Assembly: GCF_950023065.1 (NCBI RefSeq)
Contig: NC_088680.1
Span: 11,706,559-11,770,558, forward strand
Reading direction: 5' to 3'
DNA from: Planococcus citri
Taxonomy: Eukaryota; Arthropoda; Insecta; Hemiptera; Pseudococcidae
Length of the DNA: 64,000 nucleotides
Below, one piece after another: positions 1 to 10,684 of the stretch. Both the position numbers and the translations under genes were made by a program. The notes below the pieces were generated by a model, which was not told where the DNA came from, searched no databases, and worked only from the letters and a program-made list of their open reading frames with translations. Position 1 is the stretch's first letter; every line of letters begins with the position of its first letter.

Positions 1-859
1 CTTTTTGCGTCACTGATAAGACTCTGGGAAGCCCTGAATTGAAAATTTGCATTCGAGTACAGTTGTAATGCACCACTGAAGATGCACAAAGCTGACCAAT
101 GTTCAATCAGAACTCAACGAATCCTTCCGAGCATATTCTAACCTTATCAGTGATGTGTAAAATCATACTTTTTTGTATGGACATACTCGGATTTGGCATT
201 AAGGTGACGATGTTATCCCCTCTACAATGCATGATAAGTAAGTCCAGTCCTTGGGGAGCTTTTTAAGATGTTATTAATGATGAGTTAATGATGAGTCAAC
301 GACAATTTTTCAATTCCGAAGATCACTGAAGGTGAAAATATAACATACAAAAGATTTGAAAAGTAAAGAAAAAAGTAGGAGTATCATGAATTTGAGGTTG
401 TATTATTCTATTCTATTTTGAAACCAAAAGGGAAACAATTTATAGGATAAATTCACTTTGAAATATGAATATTTTATAAGATTCAGCACTTCTAGTTGAA
501 TAGTTGATGTTCTATCAACTATTATCATTTTAAGAGCTTATTACTTACAGTTAGTAAAAATGGAATTTTTTTATTTCTAAATTCCATAATTTGGGTTTCA
601 AATGAATTCTACAGCAGAAAAATCATAATCAATACTTTGGAATAGTTGTTTTAAAAACCCCCAAAAAATGGTATCACTTAATAAGTAGTAGTGGGGATGC
701 CACTCTCAGTACCCGCACAACAATTGTAGACGTCGACATTTACATCGACTACGTTTTTTTCCAACATATGATGGAAAAGTGATCAATTAATTATTTAGTA
801 GGAATCTTCTGTCCATACGAAAGCCAGGTAAATGAAAATTTTCAAAATTTTCTCATTAT
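1..859. other. Intergenic DNA, no gene recognised
   Basis: AT-rich sequence with frequent stops in all frames. I see no conserved protein motif, RNA gene or clear transposon end. A first trace of the GTCGACAT-rich motif that dominates the next kilobase appears near 730-750. Confidence 0.6.
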
Positions 860-1395
860 TTCTGATACCTTGACATGCCATCTCGACATGTAGATGTAAA
901 ATTCGATGCTCGAAATTTACATCTGCAACTATGTCGACCAATTTTTCAGAATTAAAATTTCTGTTTTAGTGTTTAAAATTTTAGTAAACATTCAAAAATA
1001 TGATCTTGTTCAATGAGGAAAACAAATTTTTTAGGGAATTGATGAAATTATTCACTTCTCCGCAGTTTGGAAATGTAGATGATATGATGTTGATATTGTG
1101 GATGTATATTTGTTGATGTCGAATTTCACATCAACATTAACATCGACATGTCGACATGAAAATGGATTAGTTTAGTACTCGCAGATAAAGTATTGCACCA
1201 TCTTTGATATAAGGGCTTTCTGTTGAACTTCTTGATTATACAGACTTTTCGTCTGTACTTCTTCGGAAGTGGACTTTGCATCTATGCTGTTTTCAGCACT
1301 AGCAATAGCCACATCAGAGGAAATAATTTTTGAAAAAAAAAATTAAAAATTTTTAAACTCATATTCTATAACTTAAGGAAGCAGGAGGTCGACAT

Positions 1396-1616
1396 AAATT
1401 TCGCTGTGAATGTCGATCCATCCACATCTGTCACTTTTGGATGCCCCACGTTGATGTGAATTTCGACCCTATGTGGAGCCAATTGTCGACACGAATGTAG
1501 ATCAACATCAGTCGACAATTACATCGACAATTAGCTCGACACAGGGTCGAAATTCACATCGACATGTGGCATCCAAAAGTGACGGATGTGGATGGGTCGA
1601 CATTCACATCGAAATT
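1396..1616. repeat. Imperfect palindrome rich in GTCGAC/ACATCGAC words
   Basis: The left arm (about 1396-1476) and the right arm (about 1536-1616) are near-perfect reverse complements over roughly 80 bp, separated by a ~60-bp loop that itself contains shorter inverted GTCGAC words. Related shorter inverted motifs lie at about 725-760, 875-945 and 1085-1165. The structure could be a degenerate foldback element or MITE. The open frames inside it on both strands are consequences of the symmetry and not credible genes. Confidence 0.65.
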
Positions 1617-1620
1617 AGCA

Positions 1621-2046
1621 TGGTCATTGTTGTACGGGTACAGTTGAGTAGAATCAACTCCATTGAGCTTTGTTGCGTTTCCTGCGGCACCATCCTGGGA
1701 AGTATTTGGCTTTTGTGCGCTCTTAGCTCTCAACATTCAACGCTTGTGCGCAACCTCTAAATATTATTATTTTTCAACAAAATTTTTATGGTGTCATTTT
1801 TTCATCAAAAGGAACAAAATTAGGGGATAAGACCTTAAGATTTCAAAAAAAATGTTACATGAACCACCCTAATGATTCTACATTCAACGATGTTGTAAAA
1901 ACAGCCAATCTACTGGAGTTGGGTCAACTACAAAGCTCATCAATCATCAGTTCATCACATCATCAGCTGAAATGGAAACATCAACTCTGCATAAAGTATG
2001 CCCCTCCACACAGAACAATGCGGTGATAATAATTTAAGCTTCAAAA
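1621..2046. other. Non-coding stretch before the zinc-knuckle remnant
   Basis: Nothing recognisable apart from a Ser/His-coding stretch directly upstream of the zinc-knuckle relic, which may be eroded Gag sequence of the same element. Confidence 0.4.
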
Positions 2047-2184
2047 TATTGTATTCATTGTGGTTGTGAATGTCACAAATTTTATGTAAAATGCCCAGCT
2101 GCCCAAAACACATGTGAAAGCTGTGGCAAAAATGGTCATTATCAGCAGTGCTGCCTGATCTCAGGTAAAGTTGGCGGCAGATGA
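2047..2184 (+). pseudogene. Gag zinc-knuckle remnant of an older retroelement
   Basis: Translation from 2047 gives a short Cys/His-rich segment ending at a TGA near 2184. It contains a canonical CCHC knuckle (CESCGKNGHYQQC, C-x2-C-x4-H-x4-C), preceded by a second, irregular Cys/His cluster with a CPA-type spacer between them. Paired knuckles of this kind are typical of Gag proteins of insect LTR elements. There is no start codon and frames are broken on both sides, so this is a relic. The Gag of the giant element next to it has no zinc knuckle, so the relic comes from a different element. Confidence 0.6.
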
Positions 2185-2319
2185 TAAAGACGATGACGAC
2201 GCTGAGTATGCTACACTTTATTAAGTCAATGCAGCAGGCAGTAGACTAGTTATAGATGTGAAGATGTCCTCGACATTTTTTTAAATAAGTTTTTTTAAAT
2301 ATATTATATTATAGGATAT

Positions 2320-3160
2320 TGTGGAGATATATTCTGCACATTACGATGATGCTGTTAAGCACATCTCCATGAATAGGTCTCACATATGCTAGCTACCTAC
2401 TTGAGGTCTAGCAGTACCTAGCTTCTGAGAGCTTCATAGGTACCTGGCGACTTACCGCCTCGTTACCTATTTTTCGGACACTGAGTGTAATTACGAATAC
2501 CACACAGACATTTACCTTCTATTTATCTTACGAAATAATAACACATCTTCAGTTGTAATTCAATGTATTGTATTCAAGTACATAATTACAACTTACTCAA
2601 GCTATATTATTTATACTGGCCTGTACAGTATTACGGAAAAGGAGAGATGGCATTTTATGCCTTAGAAAGTGCAAAGCACATCACCACAGGGAATGGGGAA
2701 CAGTACACGGATGTGGGAAGGTCCATATATGTTACTCATTTAGATGAGATTTACAATAAGGATCCTCGGATGTTTTACGTAATAACTCCTGGACCCGAGT
2801 GCATCTGAACGACTCTATCAACGTAACTGGAACACAGAACATATTCGAAATAGATCACTTACTTCACCAGTTCATATTTCGTATATGACTGGACTTGTGC
2901 TACTAATTTAGTCCATTAGATTTACGCAAATAGCATGGTATAGGTGGTCCTATACCATCTCCGGAACATTGATATCCGATGTTTTATCATCGGGAGTCGC
3001 CAAATGACTGGTTTCTCTAGCGTATGTTCTCTCGTTACGAAGTATAGAGTGAACTAATCCGCTAGGTGTCGTATTACGAAACTATTTTTAATGTTGGCTA
3101 GAGGCAGAACGAATTTCTCTCGCTTACGCGACCGAAAATGCATCACAATCTGTCTCTACA
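2320..3160 (-). repeat. 3' LTR of the giant element
   Basis: This 841-bp repeat matches 25225-26065 with a single difference seen (A at 2861, G at 25766). It begins TGTGGAGATAT and ends CTGTCTCTACA on the plus strand. Read in coding direction it has a TATA-like GTATAAATA at 2616-2608, a possible promoter about 545 nt into the LTR. A perfect 10-bp stem with a 4-nt loop lies at 2935-2958, a second 6-bp stem at 2976-2993, and one copy of the element-wide TGTTTTACGTAA motif at 2771. Confidence 0.95.
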
Positions 3161-3713
3161 TATGCCCCGAGTTTGTGTAATGGCATAGTGTTTACATAAA
3201 TTCTCAAATTAAGAGATGATTGCGATCTCCTCTTCTTCTGCCCCGAATTATGTCAACATTTGGTTATTACGCTTGAACATGGACCTTCCGATAAATGAAT
3301 GAATGGATAAAATGGAAACTGTACTAGGTAAAAACATATTAAAATACATGATTTGTAGAATAAAAAAAAAATAAAAATAGATAACACTGCTTACTAATAA
3401 GAGAAAAAGAAAAAATTTTACAATGCTTCTTGCTTAAAAGATAAAAAAAATAATAAATAGTACATGTATGTGTTTTACGAAATTTTTGAATTATTTGCAA
3501 CTAATAATGTGTTTCTGTTTTTCTGTTTCAGGTTTCTATCTTGATGATGAATAATGTCTTGGATCAATCTTCATTTCAGTTGAAACCATTTGTGAACAAT
3601 TATCACGGGAAGTATATTTCTCTTGTGTTACGCAATGTGAAATGTTTGAATACTTTGTGTCAACTTGTTTCATAGGATCAGAAGATTTTCAAAATGGTTC
3701 AATGTGTGAATTT
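3161..3713. other. Internal non-coding region before the 3' LTR
   Basis: This 553-nt stretch lies between the last accessory stop codon and the 3' LTR. A polypurine tract should sit next to 3160. The coding strand there reads AAACTCGGGGCATA, only a weak purine run. A copy of the 12-bp element motif is at 3471. Poly-A/T runs lie around 3360-3460. No ORF is credible. Confidence 0.6.
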
Positions 3714-5507
3714 TTATTCGGTGAGGAATGGGATGAGGCCCAGGATCAGTTCTAAGATGATATGTTGTATCATTGTCGGCGCTTCGTTTTCACCTTTTTC
3801 AATTGGAGTGGATCGGTCAAGTATGGATTCCGCTTGTCTTACGTATGTTACTGTTTCCTGTCTTTCATGTGCTGTTCTTTGTAGCCAATCTCGTAATTTA
3901 GAACCTTGATCCTTAAACTCTTTTAACAGGATTGGAGGTAATATCACTATTGTTTCAGCTCCTTTGCGTTCCAAAGTGTTTATTAATCGTAAATACTGAG
4001 ATTTTAACTTTTCTTCACAGGTCCCATCCATGAGGTCTTTGTGGCCTACCGACATTATTATACCTCGCGTTGATTTTAGAAGGTGTTTGTCAATATTGCG
4101 TTCGAGTTGGTCAACGGAGATGTTTGGCTGTATGAAGTCATTAAATTTCATCGCATCTACATAACTGGGATCTGCTTTTACGGCTGTGTGGACAATTTGT
4201 TGGATTGCTCCATCTCCAATCATGAAATGGTTTTGAATCAAGAAGATTGTTTCAGAACCACCATTTCCAACTGTCATTGAAAAACTTCTGAGAAATAGAT
4301 GATCTTTGATCGGGCGTATGTTATTGTATACTTCTTTTGGTGCTCTGTTCATTAGCGGGTAACTGAAATTTTCTAGCTCTTTTCGAAATAAAGTGTAGTT
4401 AATCGGTAAATATACTGTTTGAGCTCTTTTTTCTGCATAGGTATCTATTGTTATCGAGTTACGTACATGTTTGATTGTCTTAATCGCCGCAAATTGTCCA
4501 GGTTTAGGGTAACATTTAGAAGATGGATAAATCATCAGAGATTCGTAGCGTTTCGAGTTGCGTCTTTCGTAATCTTGTTTTCTTAATTCATGTCTTCTGT
4601 TATATCCTAATGGTGTTCTCGGTACGCGTGTTGAATATCGATAGCTAGAATAATTTGGTTTTACGTATGGTCGTTTGTATACCGGAGACGTAGGGCGAAT
4701 ACGTGTGATTGTTGATTTAGTTGGAGATTTGCTACGTTGCGGTGTTATTAATTTTTTGCGTTCTGGTGATTTTTTCTTCGGTGACAATTGTTTACGATCA
4801 TTACTGCTTTGTCTTATTTTAATTATAGTACTCGCTTTTTTAGTAATTGGAGATTTATCTTTTGTTCTTTGTTTTATAGGTGATAATTCTTGGATGTCTT
4901 CTTTTGCTATCTTCGAGTTCGTTGATTTTTTATCTTCATCAGACATGCATTCATATGACGGGGTAAAATTCATCTCGAGCATTTCTCCGTCGTCATCAGT
5001 ACGATTATTCTCTTCAGACAATGGTGAGTCATGTTTAATTTCCTCGTGTTTCGGTGCTGGTGTTGAAAATTCTACTGTTTTCGTGATTGCTTTCAGGTCA
5101 ATAATCTTTTGAATACTTTGTTTAGCTTTATTATTGATGCGTTGAATTTCTATTTCTTGTGATGTATTTGTTTTACGTAATTCTTGATTTTCTTCTTCTA
5201 GTTCTTTGATTCGACTTACGAGGAAAGACGGTGTGTTACGAAATTCATCTATCATGGTAATTTGCTTCATGTTACCTTTTACGAAATAATGAGTGTCTGG
5301 TTGGATTTCTTGGTCACATCTAGGGAATACGCATTTTACAGCACCAGGTGGAGCAATATCTATTACGTCTTTCAAACACTGCAGGTGATACAGATGCGTA
5401 CACGTGGTTGCTACGAGAGGATTTTCTATTTGCTCAACGATCGGGGGCTCAGCCAGTGATTGATTACATGATGAGCAAGACACGATATTCACTATTCTGC
5501 TATCCAT
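3714..5507 (-). CDS. Accessory protein 5: RING-H2-like finger plus SGNH-like domain
   Basis: This is a 597-residue member of the element's own paralogous family. Residues 11-64 hold the finger: C11, C14, C36, H38, H41, C44, C59, C64, i.e. C-x2-C...C-x-H-x2-H-x2-C...C-x4-C, a RING-H2-like pattern with a wide last pair. Residues about 90-135 look like a coiled coil. The linker (about 140-320) is Ser/Lys/Arg-rich with repeated SP/TP sites. The C-terminal ~190 residues resemble an SGNH hydrolase: block I reads IGDG near residue 427, with Gly in place of the nucleophile Ser, and a block III-like VGHKDL follows. A catalytic esterase role is therefore unlikely. RING fingers usually bind E2 enzymes, but ligase activity is inference. 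No signal peptide or membrane segment is seen. It is the last gene before the 3' LTR. Confidence 0.85.
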   Translation of the reverse strand: MDSRIVNIVSCSSCNQSLAEPPIVEQIENPLVATTCTHLYHLQCLKDVIDIAPPGAVKCVFPRCDQEIQPDTHYFVKGNMKQITMIDEFRNTPSFLVSRIKELEEENQELRKTNTSQEIEIQRINNKAKQSIQKIIDLKAITKTVEFSTPAPKHEEIKHDSPLSEENNRTDDDGEMLEMNFTPSYECMSDEDKKSTNSKIAKEDIQELSPIKQRTKDKSPITKKASTIIKIRQSSNDRKQLSPKKKSPERKKLITPQRSKSPTKSTITRIRPTSPVYKRPYVKPNYSSYRYSTRVPRTPLGYNRRHELRKQDYERRNSKRYESLMIYPSSKCYPKPGQFAAIKTIKHVRNSITIDTYAEKRAQTVYLPINYTLFRKELENFSYPLMNRAPKEVYNNIRPIKDHLFLRSFSMTVGNGGSETIFLIQNHFMIGDGAIQQIVHTAVKADPSYVDAMKFNDFIQPNISVDQLERNIDKHLLKSTRGIIMSVGHKDLMDGTCEEKLKSQYLRLINTLERKGAETIVILPPILLKEFKDQGSKLRDWLQRTAHERQETVTYVRQAESILDRSTPIEKGENEAPTMIQHIILELILGLIPFLTE

Positions 5508-6140
5508 TTTCTGTCAACATCATGGGTATTCGTTAAATTTGGTGTATTTTGTATTACATTAATTTTCATGCTGTTTTGTGTAATTTTTACTGTTACGAAT
5601 GAATCTGTACTTACGGAAATTGTTGATGTAAATAAATGGAATTGTCTTGATGTAGATTTTCTTTTACTTACGCCACTAGAGAAAATTTTACTCGTATTTC
5701 GTGCTTCACTGTTGTCGATGCTAAGTAGAAATGTAGCAAAATATTTCTTGAAGATTATACAATCAGTCGGTTATCGTTGGGAATACCCATTTCAGGTTTT
5801 TGTTAACAGATGAAGCTGCTCTGATTAGTTGGGCTTTTGCCTTTTACCCTTCTATGATGTTGAATAAGAACTATAGCGTGTTTAAGCGATGGTTTTTTTA
5901 TTTTTTATTTTCATATGTAAATTACATGAACAAATGATTACTTTTAATTACGGCTGAGTAAAATAGAAATAAACAGAACATAATCTTCTTCCTTATAATT
6001 ACGATGCTGGTAAACCTAAAATTACGTCAAAAACTCTACTTGGATGTTTTACGTAAAATAAAGATTGAGTATTCAAGCATTGAGTAATATCAATTAATTT
6101 AACGTATCTTGTTTTCTTGAGATGTATTACGAAAATTTCA
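5508..6140. other. Spacer between accessory ORFs 4 and 5
   Basis: 633 nt without a credible ORF and very rich in the word TTACG on the plus strand. An exact copy of the 12-bp element motif is at 6045-6056, 84 nt past the stop of accessory ORF 4. On the coding strand TTGACAG lies just before the next ATG and could serve as a splice acceptor; this is only a suggestion. Confidence 0.5.
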
Positions 6141-7658
6141 TTAGTAGAATTTTTCGCTGCTGTGTACGTGATACGCAATATGTAGGATTATGTCGAGGTA
6201 TGCCATGAACACTGGGAAAGGGTTGCCGTTTTCATCAATATACCTTGGGACTGGATATTTGGTGTCGATCTCATCCACGCATTCTGCATATTTGATCCAT
6301 ATGTTTGAGTATTTTCCCGCTAATGTTTTAAGCCATTGATTGTATGTAATTGTTCTTTGTCTAAATCTGCGTGTTTCCTTCGTTGCATAACTGGTATATT
6401 GCGGTATAATTAATAAACGTTTGCATCCTTTTTCGATTAGTACGGAAATCAGCTGTCTCATATTGTTCATCGCGTGTTTTACATTTTTTTCTTTTCGTAA
6501 GTCATGGGCTCCTGCTGACACAATTACTCCTTCCGTAACGATTTTCAGGTGATCCTTTACGTTCCTCTTTAGTAATGGTGTAGAAACCATGGCTCCCATA
6601 AATTTGCTTTTTACGCATTGAGTTTTACGAAATTTGCTTATGGCATCTCTTACTAATCCTAGAGCTAAGCTGTCACCGATGACCATGAATTTATTCAGCA
6701 TGTATACGATTTCACCATTTGGGGGATGTTTTGCAATTCGAATATGATTCCATTTTTCAATGATCTTGAATGTATTTCTTAAATCTTGAGGTAAAGGTTC
6801 ATTAAAAGTAAAGCCACTTTTTCTGCATTCCTCATGTAAGTATTTTGTTGTTATGTCAACTGGTAATCGTATTTGGCTTCCGTTATGTATTTCAAAATCT
6901 AATTCCATGATGGTTGGTCTTCTTTTTAAAATGGTAAGAGCTGGGTACGATGGTGTGATCAGTTTATCTTCGGCTTCGTTGTGAATTAAATCTGCATCGT
7001 TATCTTCTTCTGGTTTGACTTCAATTGTTTCTAGCTTCTCGTTGATCGGTTTCAGTTTCTTTTCATCGTTTGATTTGTCGACAGTGTCGTTGTCTTGTTG
7101 TTTGGATGTTTTACGCAAAGATTCACTTTCGTGGTGTATGCCGGTGGATGTGGATGGTTGAGAGTTATTAATATCGAAGGTAGAATTTTCATTTGTCGCT
7201 ATTTTGGTTTTTAAGAAGTCGATGACGTTCTGAAGGTTTGTTATTTCTCCTTGTTGTTTGCGCAGCTTGTTTTCCTGTTTCTCGATTTCAGTTTTGGCAG
7301 CTTGTAGTTCTTGCTCTAGTGATGAAATTTTTAGCTTGAATCGATTCATCTCAGTTGACACCGAAATCGTTTCTATCTCAATGGATTTTAAATTTTCGAA
7401 ATTGTATGTCTTTACGCAATCGTGGACTTTGCACTGTACTGTTTGTTTCTCTATTTTTCCATCTATTTCTAGTAATAATCTTCTTTTTGCGCAGGTTTCG
7501 TGCATTGTATGTAGGCATTCCGGATTTATTAATATCTTTGGTTTCGACGGTTGACCTAACAATATTTCATCGCACATGATGCACTTCGGAACTGGGATTT
7601 CACGGGCTATTAGAATTACGTCGCTGTTGTCCGATCCTTCGCTGGATATAGTGCTCAT
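6141..7658 (-). CDS. Accessory protein 4: RING-H2-like finger plus SGNH-like domain
   Basis: 505 residues. The finger ligands are C26, C29, C48, H50, H53, C56, C76 and C81, with the same spacing rules as its paralogues. Residues about 95-145 form a clear coiled coil (heptad Leu/Ile with many Glu/Lys). A charged linker follows. The C-terminal domain carries block I VIGDSLALG at about residue 328, so the nucleophile Ser is present. Block III-like SAGAHDLR has His where SGNH enzymes have Asn. An Asn-containing strand (TYNQWL) and a late YIDENGNPFP follow. It is closest to accessory proteins 2 and 3 in this domain. A possible TATA box (TATAAAG, coding strand, 7984-7978) lies ~320 nt upstream, so expression from an internal promoter is possible but unproven. 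Confidence 0.87.
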   Translation of the reverse strand: MSTISSEGSDNSDVILIAREIPVPKCIMCDEILLGQPSKPKILINPECLHTMHETCAKRRLLLEIDGKIEKQTVQCKVHDCVKTYNFENLKSIEIETISVSTEMNRFKLKISSLEQELQAAKTEIEKQENKLRKQQGEITNLQNVIDFLKTKIATNENSTFDINNSQPSTSTGIHHESESLRKTSKQQDNDTVDKSNDEKKLKPINEKLETIEVKPEEDNDADLIHNEAEDKLITPSYPALTILKRRPTIMELDFEIHNGSQIRLPVDITTKYLHEECRKSGFTFNEPLPQDLRNTFKIIEKWNHIRIAKHPPNGEIVYMLNKFMVIGDSLALGLVRDAISKFRKTQCVKSKFMGAMVSTPLLKRNVKDHLKIVTEGVIVSAGAHDLRKEKNVKHAMNNMRQLISVLIEKGCKRLLIIPQYTSYATKETRRFRQRTITYNQWLKTLAGKYSNIWIKYAECVDEIDTKYPVPRYIDENGNPFPVFMAYLDIILHIAYHVHSSEKFY

Positions 7659-8358
7659 GTTGACTTGATTTGTTCAACACTAAAACACACGTGTGTTGTT
7701 CAGAATAATTTCTAGTAATTATAATGAAGTATTGTGATAGTGATTATTACCTGTCGTTAATCAGGAAGATTTGAATTTTCAGAAACAGTTTCAGAGATTG
7801 ATCGTAAAATTAGTACTGAATAAGTCACGTTTTCGCAAATTAACCACTTTTCGTATTCATAAAATCTTTCGTAACTTGCAATGTATAAGATAATTTCATA
7901 ATCTGATGAAGTGTGTTTACCATCTGTTTTAACTGGTCACTAACGATGTGGTGCTGTTTTCTTCGCATCTATTTTGGCTTTATACATGCGGTTGTTGTGT
8001 AGCGAATTCTTTCCAATGAAAAATGAAAGTGAAAAAAAAATGTTTGATCTTGTAGTAAATAACATGAATCACTTGTGATAACGCAATTTTATTCTTCTAA
8101 AACGATGAAAACAAATGAAAACTTCTCTTATTCTCTAGGTATTGATAACAAATAATGAAACTAGAATCTTCTTCTTATTCTCTAAATTACAGTGATCCGA
8201 TTTATTCGACCAACGAAACCCAGAACGTTCTTTGATGTCTTACGTAAATCTTCTGGAATGAGGTTAAGTTGATAGATGGTTTACGAAAATATAATGAACT
8301 AATATACTATCGGCGGATTACTTCTTCCTTTGGGTTGATGTTTTACGAAAAATTTTAG
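7659..8358. other. Spacer between accessory ORFs 3 and 4
   Basis: 700 nt, the longest spacer in the module. It contains an exact 12-bp element motif at 8339-8350, 8 nt past the stop of accessory ORF 3, and a one-mismatch copy at 8236-8247. A TATAAAG on the coding strand is at 7984-7978. I see no ORF or RNA gene. Confidence 0.5.
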
Positions 8359-10092
8359 TTACTCTGTTTCTTCTGTGTGTAGGAAGTTCGCCATTTCAGC
8401 TATCATTTCCAGATATGCTGGAAATAGAGGGAAAGCGTTTGCTTTTCGATCAATGTATGTCGGCGTGTTGTATATTCTTGAGATGTCTTCGGCGTAGGCT
8501 GCATACTCGATTGTTACATTATTATACCTTCCTGCTAGGCTGCTTAACCACTGATTGTATAGGATGGTTTTGTTTTTAATCGCAGCTGTTTCTTTCGTCG
8601 CCGTCGTATAGTATTGAGGTATTAATAGAATGCGTCTTGCACCCTTTTTAACCAATAAAGTGAGAAGCTGGCGCATATTGTTAATTACGTATAGAAACTT
8701 TCGTTGCTGCCTTAGATCATGAGCGCCTGCCGATACTGCAACATTTTCTGGCATTTGTTTTACGCAAAATTCTATGTTACTCTTGAACATAGCCGTCGAT
8801 ACAAATGCTCCTCCTAGTGCACTTTCTTCATATCGTCTTTTCGGTACCGTGTCAAAAATGGCTTCTCTAATGGCTCCATACAATAGCCCGTCTGCGATGG
8901 TAAGGAAATTGTTTAGGAAGTACAGTTGTGTTTGGTTGTGCTCGTAAATTCTCACGTAATGATATTGTCTCACTGGTCGGTATTGAATGTTCGACGGTAT
9001 TAGTGGCCAATCGAAGTGCTGGTTTTTTGCGTCACACTCTTTCATCAATTCTCTAGTCGTTAGGACTACTGGCTGTTTCATTTTTTGGCCGTTGTGTATG
9101 AAGAGGTTATCCCAGAAGAGTACATTTCGTCTTGGTAAAATCATCTCTTGGGTTCTATTTTTCTCGTAATCAAGAACTTCGGTGTAATCTTCATTATCAA
9201 AGTCTTTATAATTATCTGAGTCCTTTGGCTCGTATAACAGTTCTTCCAACGTTGGTTTTTTATTTTCTCGTTTTATAGTGTCTGCTGATTGCGCATCGTG
9301 TTTATCAGTTGGTGTTTTACGTAATAAGTCTTCTTCGTGCATATATCCACTCGATGTAGAAGGTATGTTCGAAATATCTACCGGAATGCCATTAAAATTG
9401 AACGTGGAATTAAAAGTTGATGTTTTCACATTTTCCTTCTGATTCGAAATCGTGATGTTCCCGTTCTTCTCTAGTGTAATTTCTCTTCGTTCCACTGTCC
9501 GCTGGTTGGTTCTTACCGTACCATCGAGATTGTATGTATTACGCAAGCCGGTAGTTTTCAATTCATTCTCCATTTGTTGGCATCGAAACTCAGAATCATA
9601 AAGTCTTTTTGATAAGTCTTTATAATATTCTTCTTGGCGATCGTAGTCTCTTTTAGTTTCTTCGTATAACCCTTGCCAATGTTGGATCTGTATTTGATGT
9701 TCTTGTAGATTTTCAGTTAAAATGGTAATCCGTTCGTTGGCGTTGTTTAAATTGCTTTGGAGTAAACTATTCGCCGTAACGTACGCTCCAATCGCTGTTG
9801 GTATTGATACTGTTGATATATTTATCGTTTTGTAGTCGATGAAACGATTCGGGACTCGACATTTTTCACCGTTGTTGCCTTTAGGAGCTCCACATAATAT
9901 TTCTAGCTCTTTATATACTCCCGAGACATATCGGATCGATGCTTCCTTCGCACATTGGAGATGGACTAAGTGTTTGCACCGTAGACTGATTGCCGTTACT
10001 TCTCGATGTCTGTCACCCGCTAATATTTTGTCGCAGATTGTACAGTTCGGTATTGGTGTATCGTAAAACGATTGATCCCGTTCTTCTTCCAT
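8359..10092 (-). CDS. Accessory protein 3: RING-H2-like finger plus SGNH-like domain
   Basis: 577 residues. Finger ligands are C17, C20, C39, H41, H44, C47, C67 and C78; the last pair is unusually wide (C-x10-C). Residues about 105-190 are a long coiled coil with Gln/Glu/Arg heptads. The SGNH-like domain has block I IADGLLYG near residue 399, so both the Gly and the Ser of GDS are changed. Block III-like SAGAHDLR and the downstream IIPQY and YNQWL-type strands are retained and align closely with accessory protein 4. The ATG at 10092 directly follows a copy of the 12-bp element motif (10093-10104), which makes it the natural start. The change at block I argues against hydrolase activity and for a structural or binding role. 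Confidence 0.87.
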   Translation of the reverse strand: MEEERDQSFYDTPIPNCTICDKILAGDRHREVTAISLRCKHLVHLQCAKEASIRYVSGVYKELEILCGAPKGNNGEKCRVPNRFIDYKTINISTVSIPTAIGAYVTANSLLQSNLNNANERITILTENLQEHQIQIQHWQGLYEETKRDYDRQEEYYKDLSKRLYDSEFRCQQMENELKTTGLRNTYNLDGTVRTNQRTVERREITLEKNGNITISNQKENVKTSTFNSTFNFNGIPVDISNIPSTSSGYMHEEDLLRKTPTDKHDAQSADTIKRENKKPTLEELLYEPKDSDNYKDFDNEDYTEVLDYEKNRTQEMILPRRNVLFWDNLFIHNGQKMKQPVVLTTRELMKECDAKNQHFDWPLIPSNIQYRPVRQYHYVRIYEHNQTQLYFLNNFLTIADGLLYGAIREAIFDTVPKRRYEESALGGAFVSTAMFKSNIEFCVKQMPENVAVSAGAHDLRQQRKFLYVINNMRQLLTLLVKKGARRILLIPQYYTTATKETAAIKNKTILYNQWLSSLAGRYNNVTIEYAAYAEDISRIYNTPTYIDRKANAFPLFPAYLEMIAEMANFLHTEETE

Positions 10093-10684
10093 TGTTTTAC
10101 GAAAATTATTTTTTTACGATCTGTAACACGTGTTTTTTAACGTAAGAAATCTGGTCTACTGATATTATCAACGTTGCTAGTTTTAAACAGTTTACCTTTA
10201 GTGATTTCCTACTGGATGTTTTTCTACAATTAATCTTGCTACTTCTGCATAAATTCCTCCACTTTAAATATGTTTTACTAAAATACTTTCATAATAAACT
10301 TTGACATACCGTGTCACTTCAAAATTTTAACGTTTGTTGATAAGCTGTGGCGTTAGATAGTCTCGAGTGTGGCTGATGTGTTGCCGATTTAACGTTTACT
10401 TTGACAACTATCTGTGGATGTGGTGCATCATTTTTTCGTAGATTGAATAAACTGACGAAACGTGTTATACTTCTTTATTTGAATAATGTGCATACTTGGA
10501 TTATGTTTTACTAAATTAGATGAATTACTTCTTATAAATTAGCTGATATTCACAAAATAACATTGATTTCTTTCCAACAAAAGAACGTACAAAAACAAAA
10601 CAAATAACGGTAAATTATACATAGTTCATTACATTGATACGGATAACGATATTTGAACATATCAAAATGGAATGTTTTACGTAA
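10093..10684. other. Spacer between accessory ORFs 2 and 3
   Basis: 592 nt. Exact motif copies sit at both ends: 10093-10104 abuts the next ATG and 10673-10684 abuts the stop codon of accessory ORF 2. Two weaker copies (TGTTTTACTAAA) are at 10271 and 10504. No other feature is seen. Confidence 0.55.

Noticed and set aside
1473..1760. 95-residue plus-strand and 60-residue minus-strand ORFs
   Set aside because: They lie in the palindrome at 1396-1616; the open frames come from its symmetry.
2563..2808. 81-residue ORF in both LTRs (also 25468-25713), antisense to the element
   Set aside because: It is identical in both places only because the LTRs are duplicates. It has no recognised domain and runs against the element's transcription.
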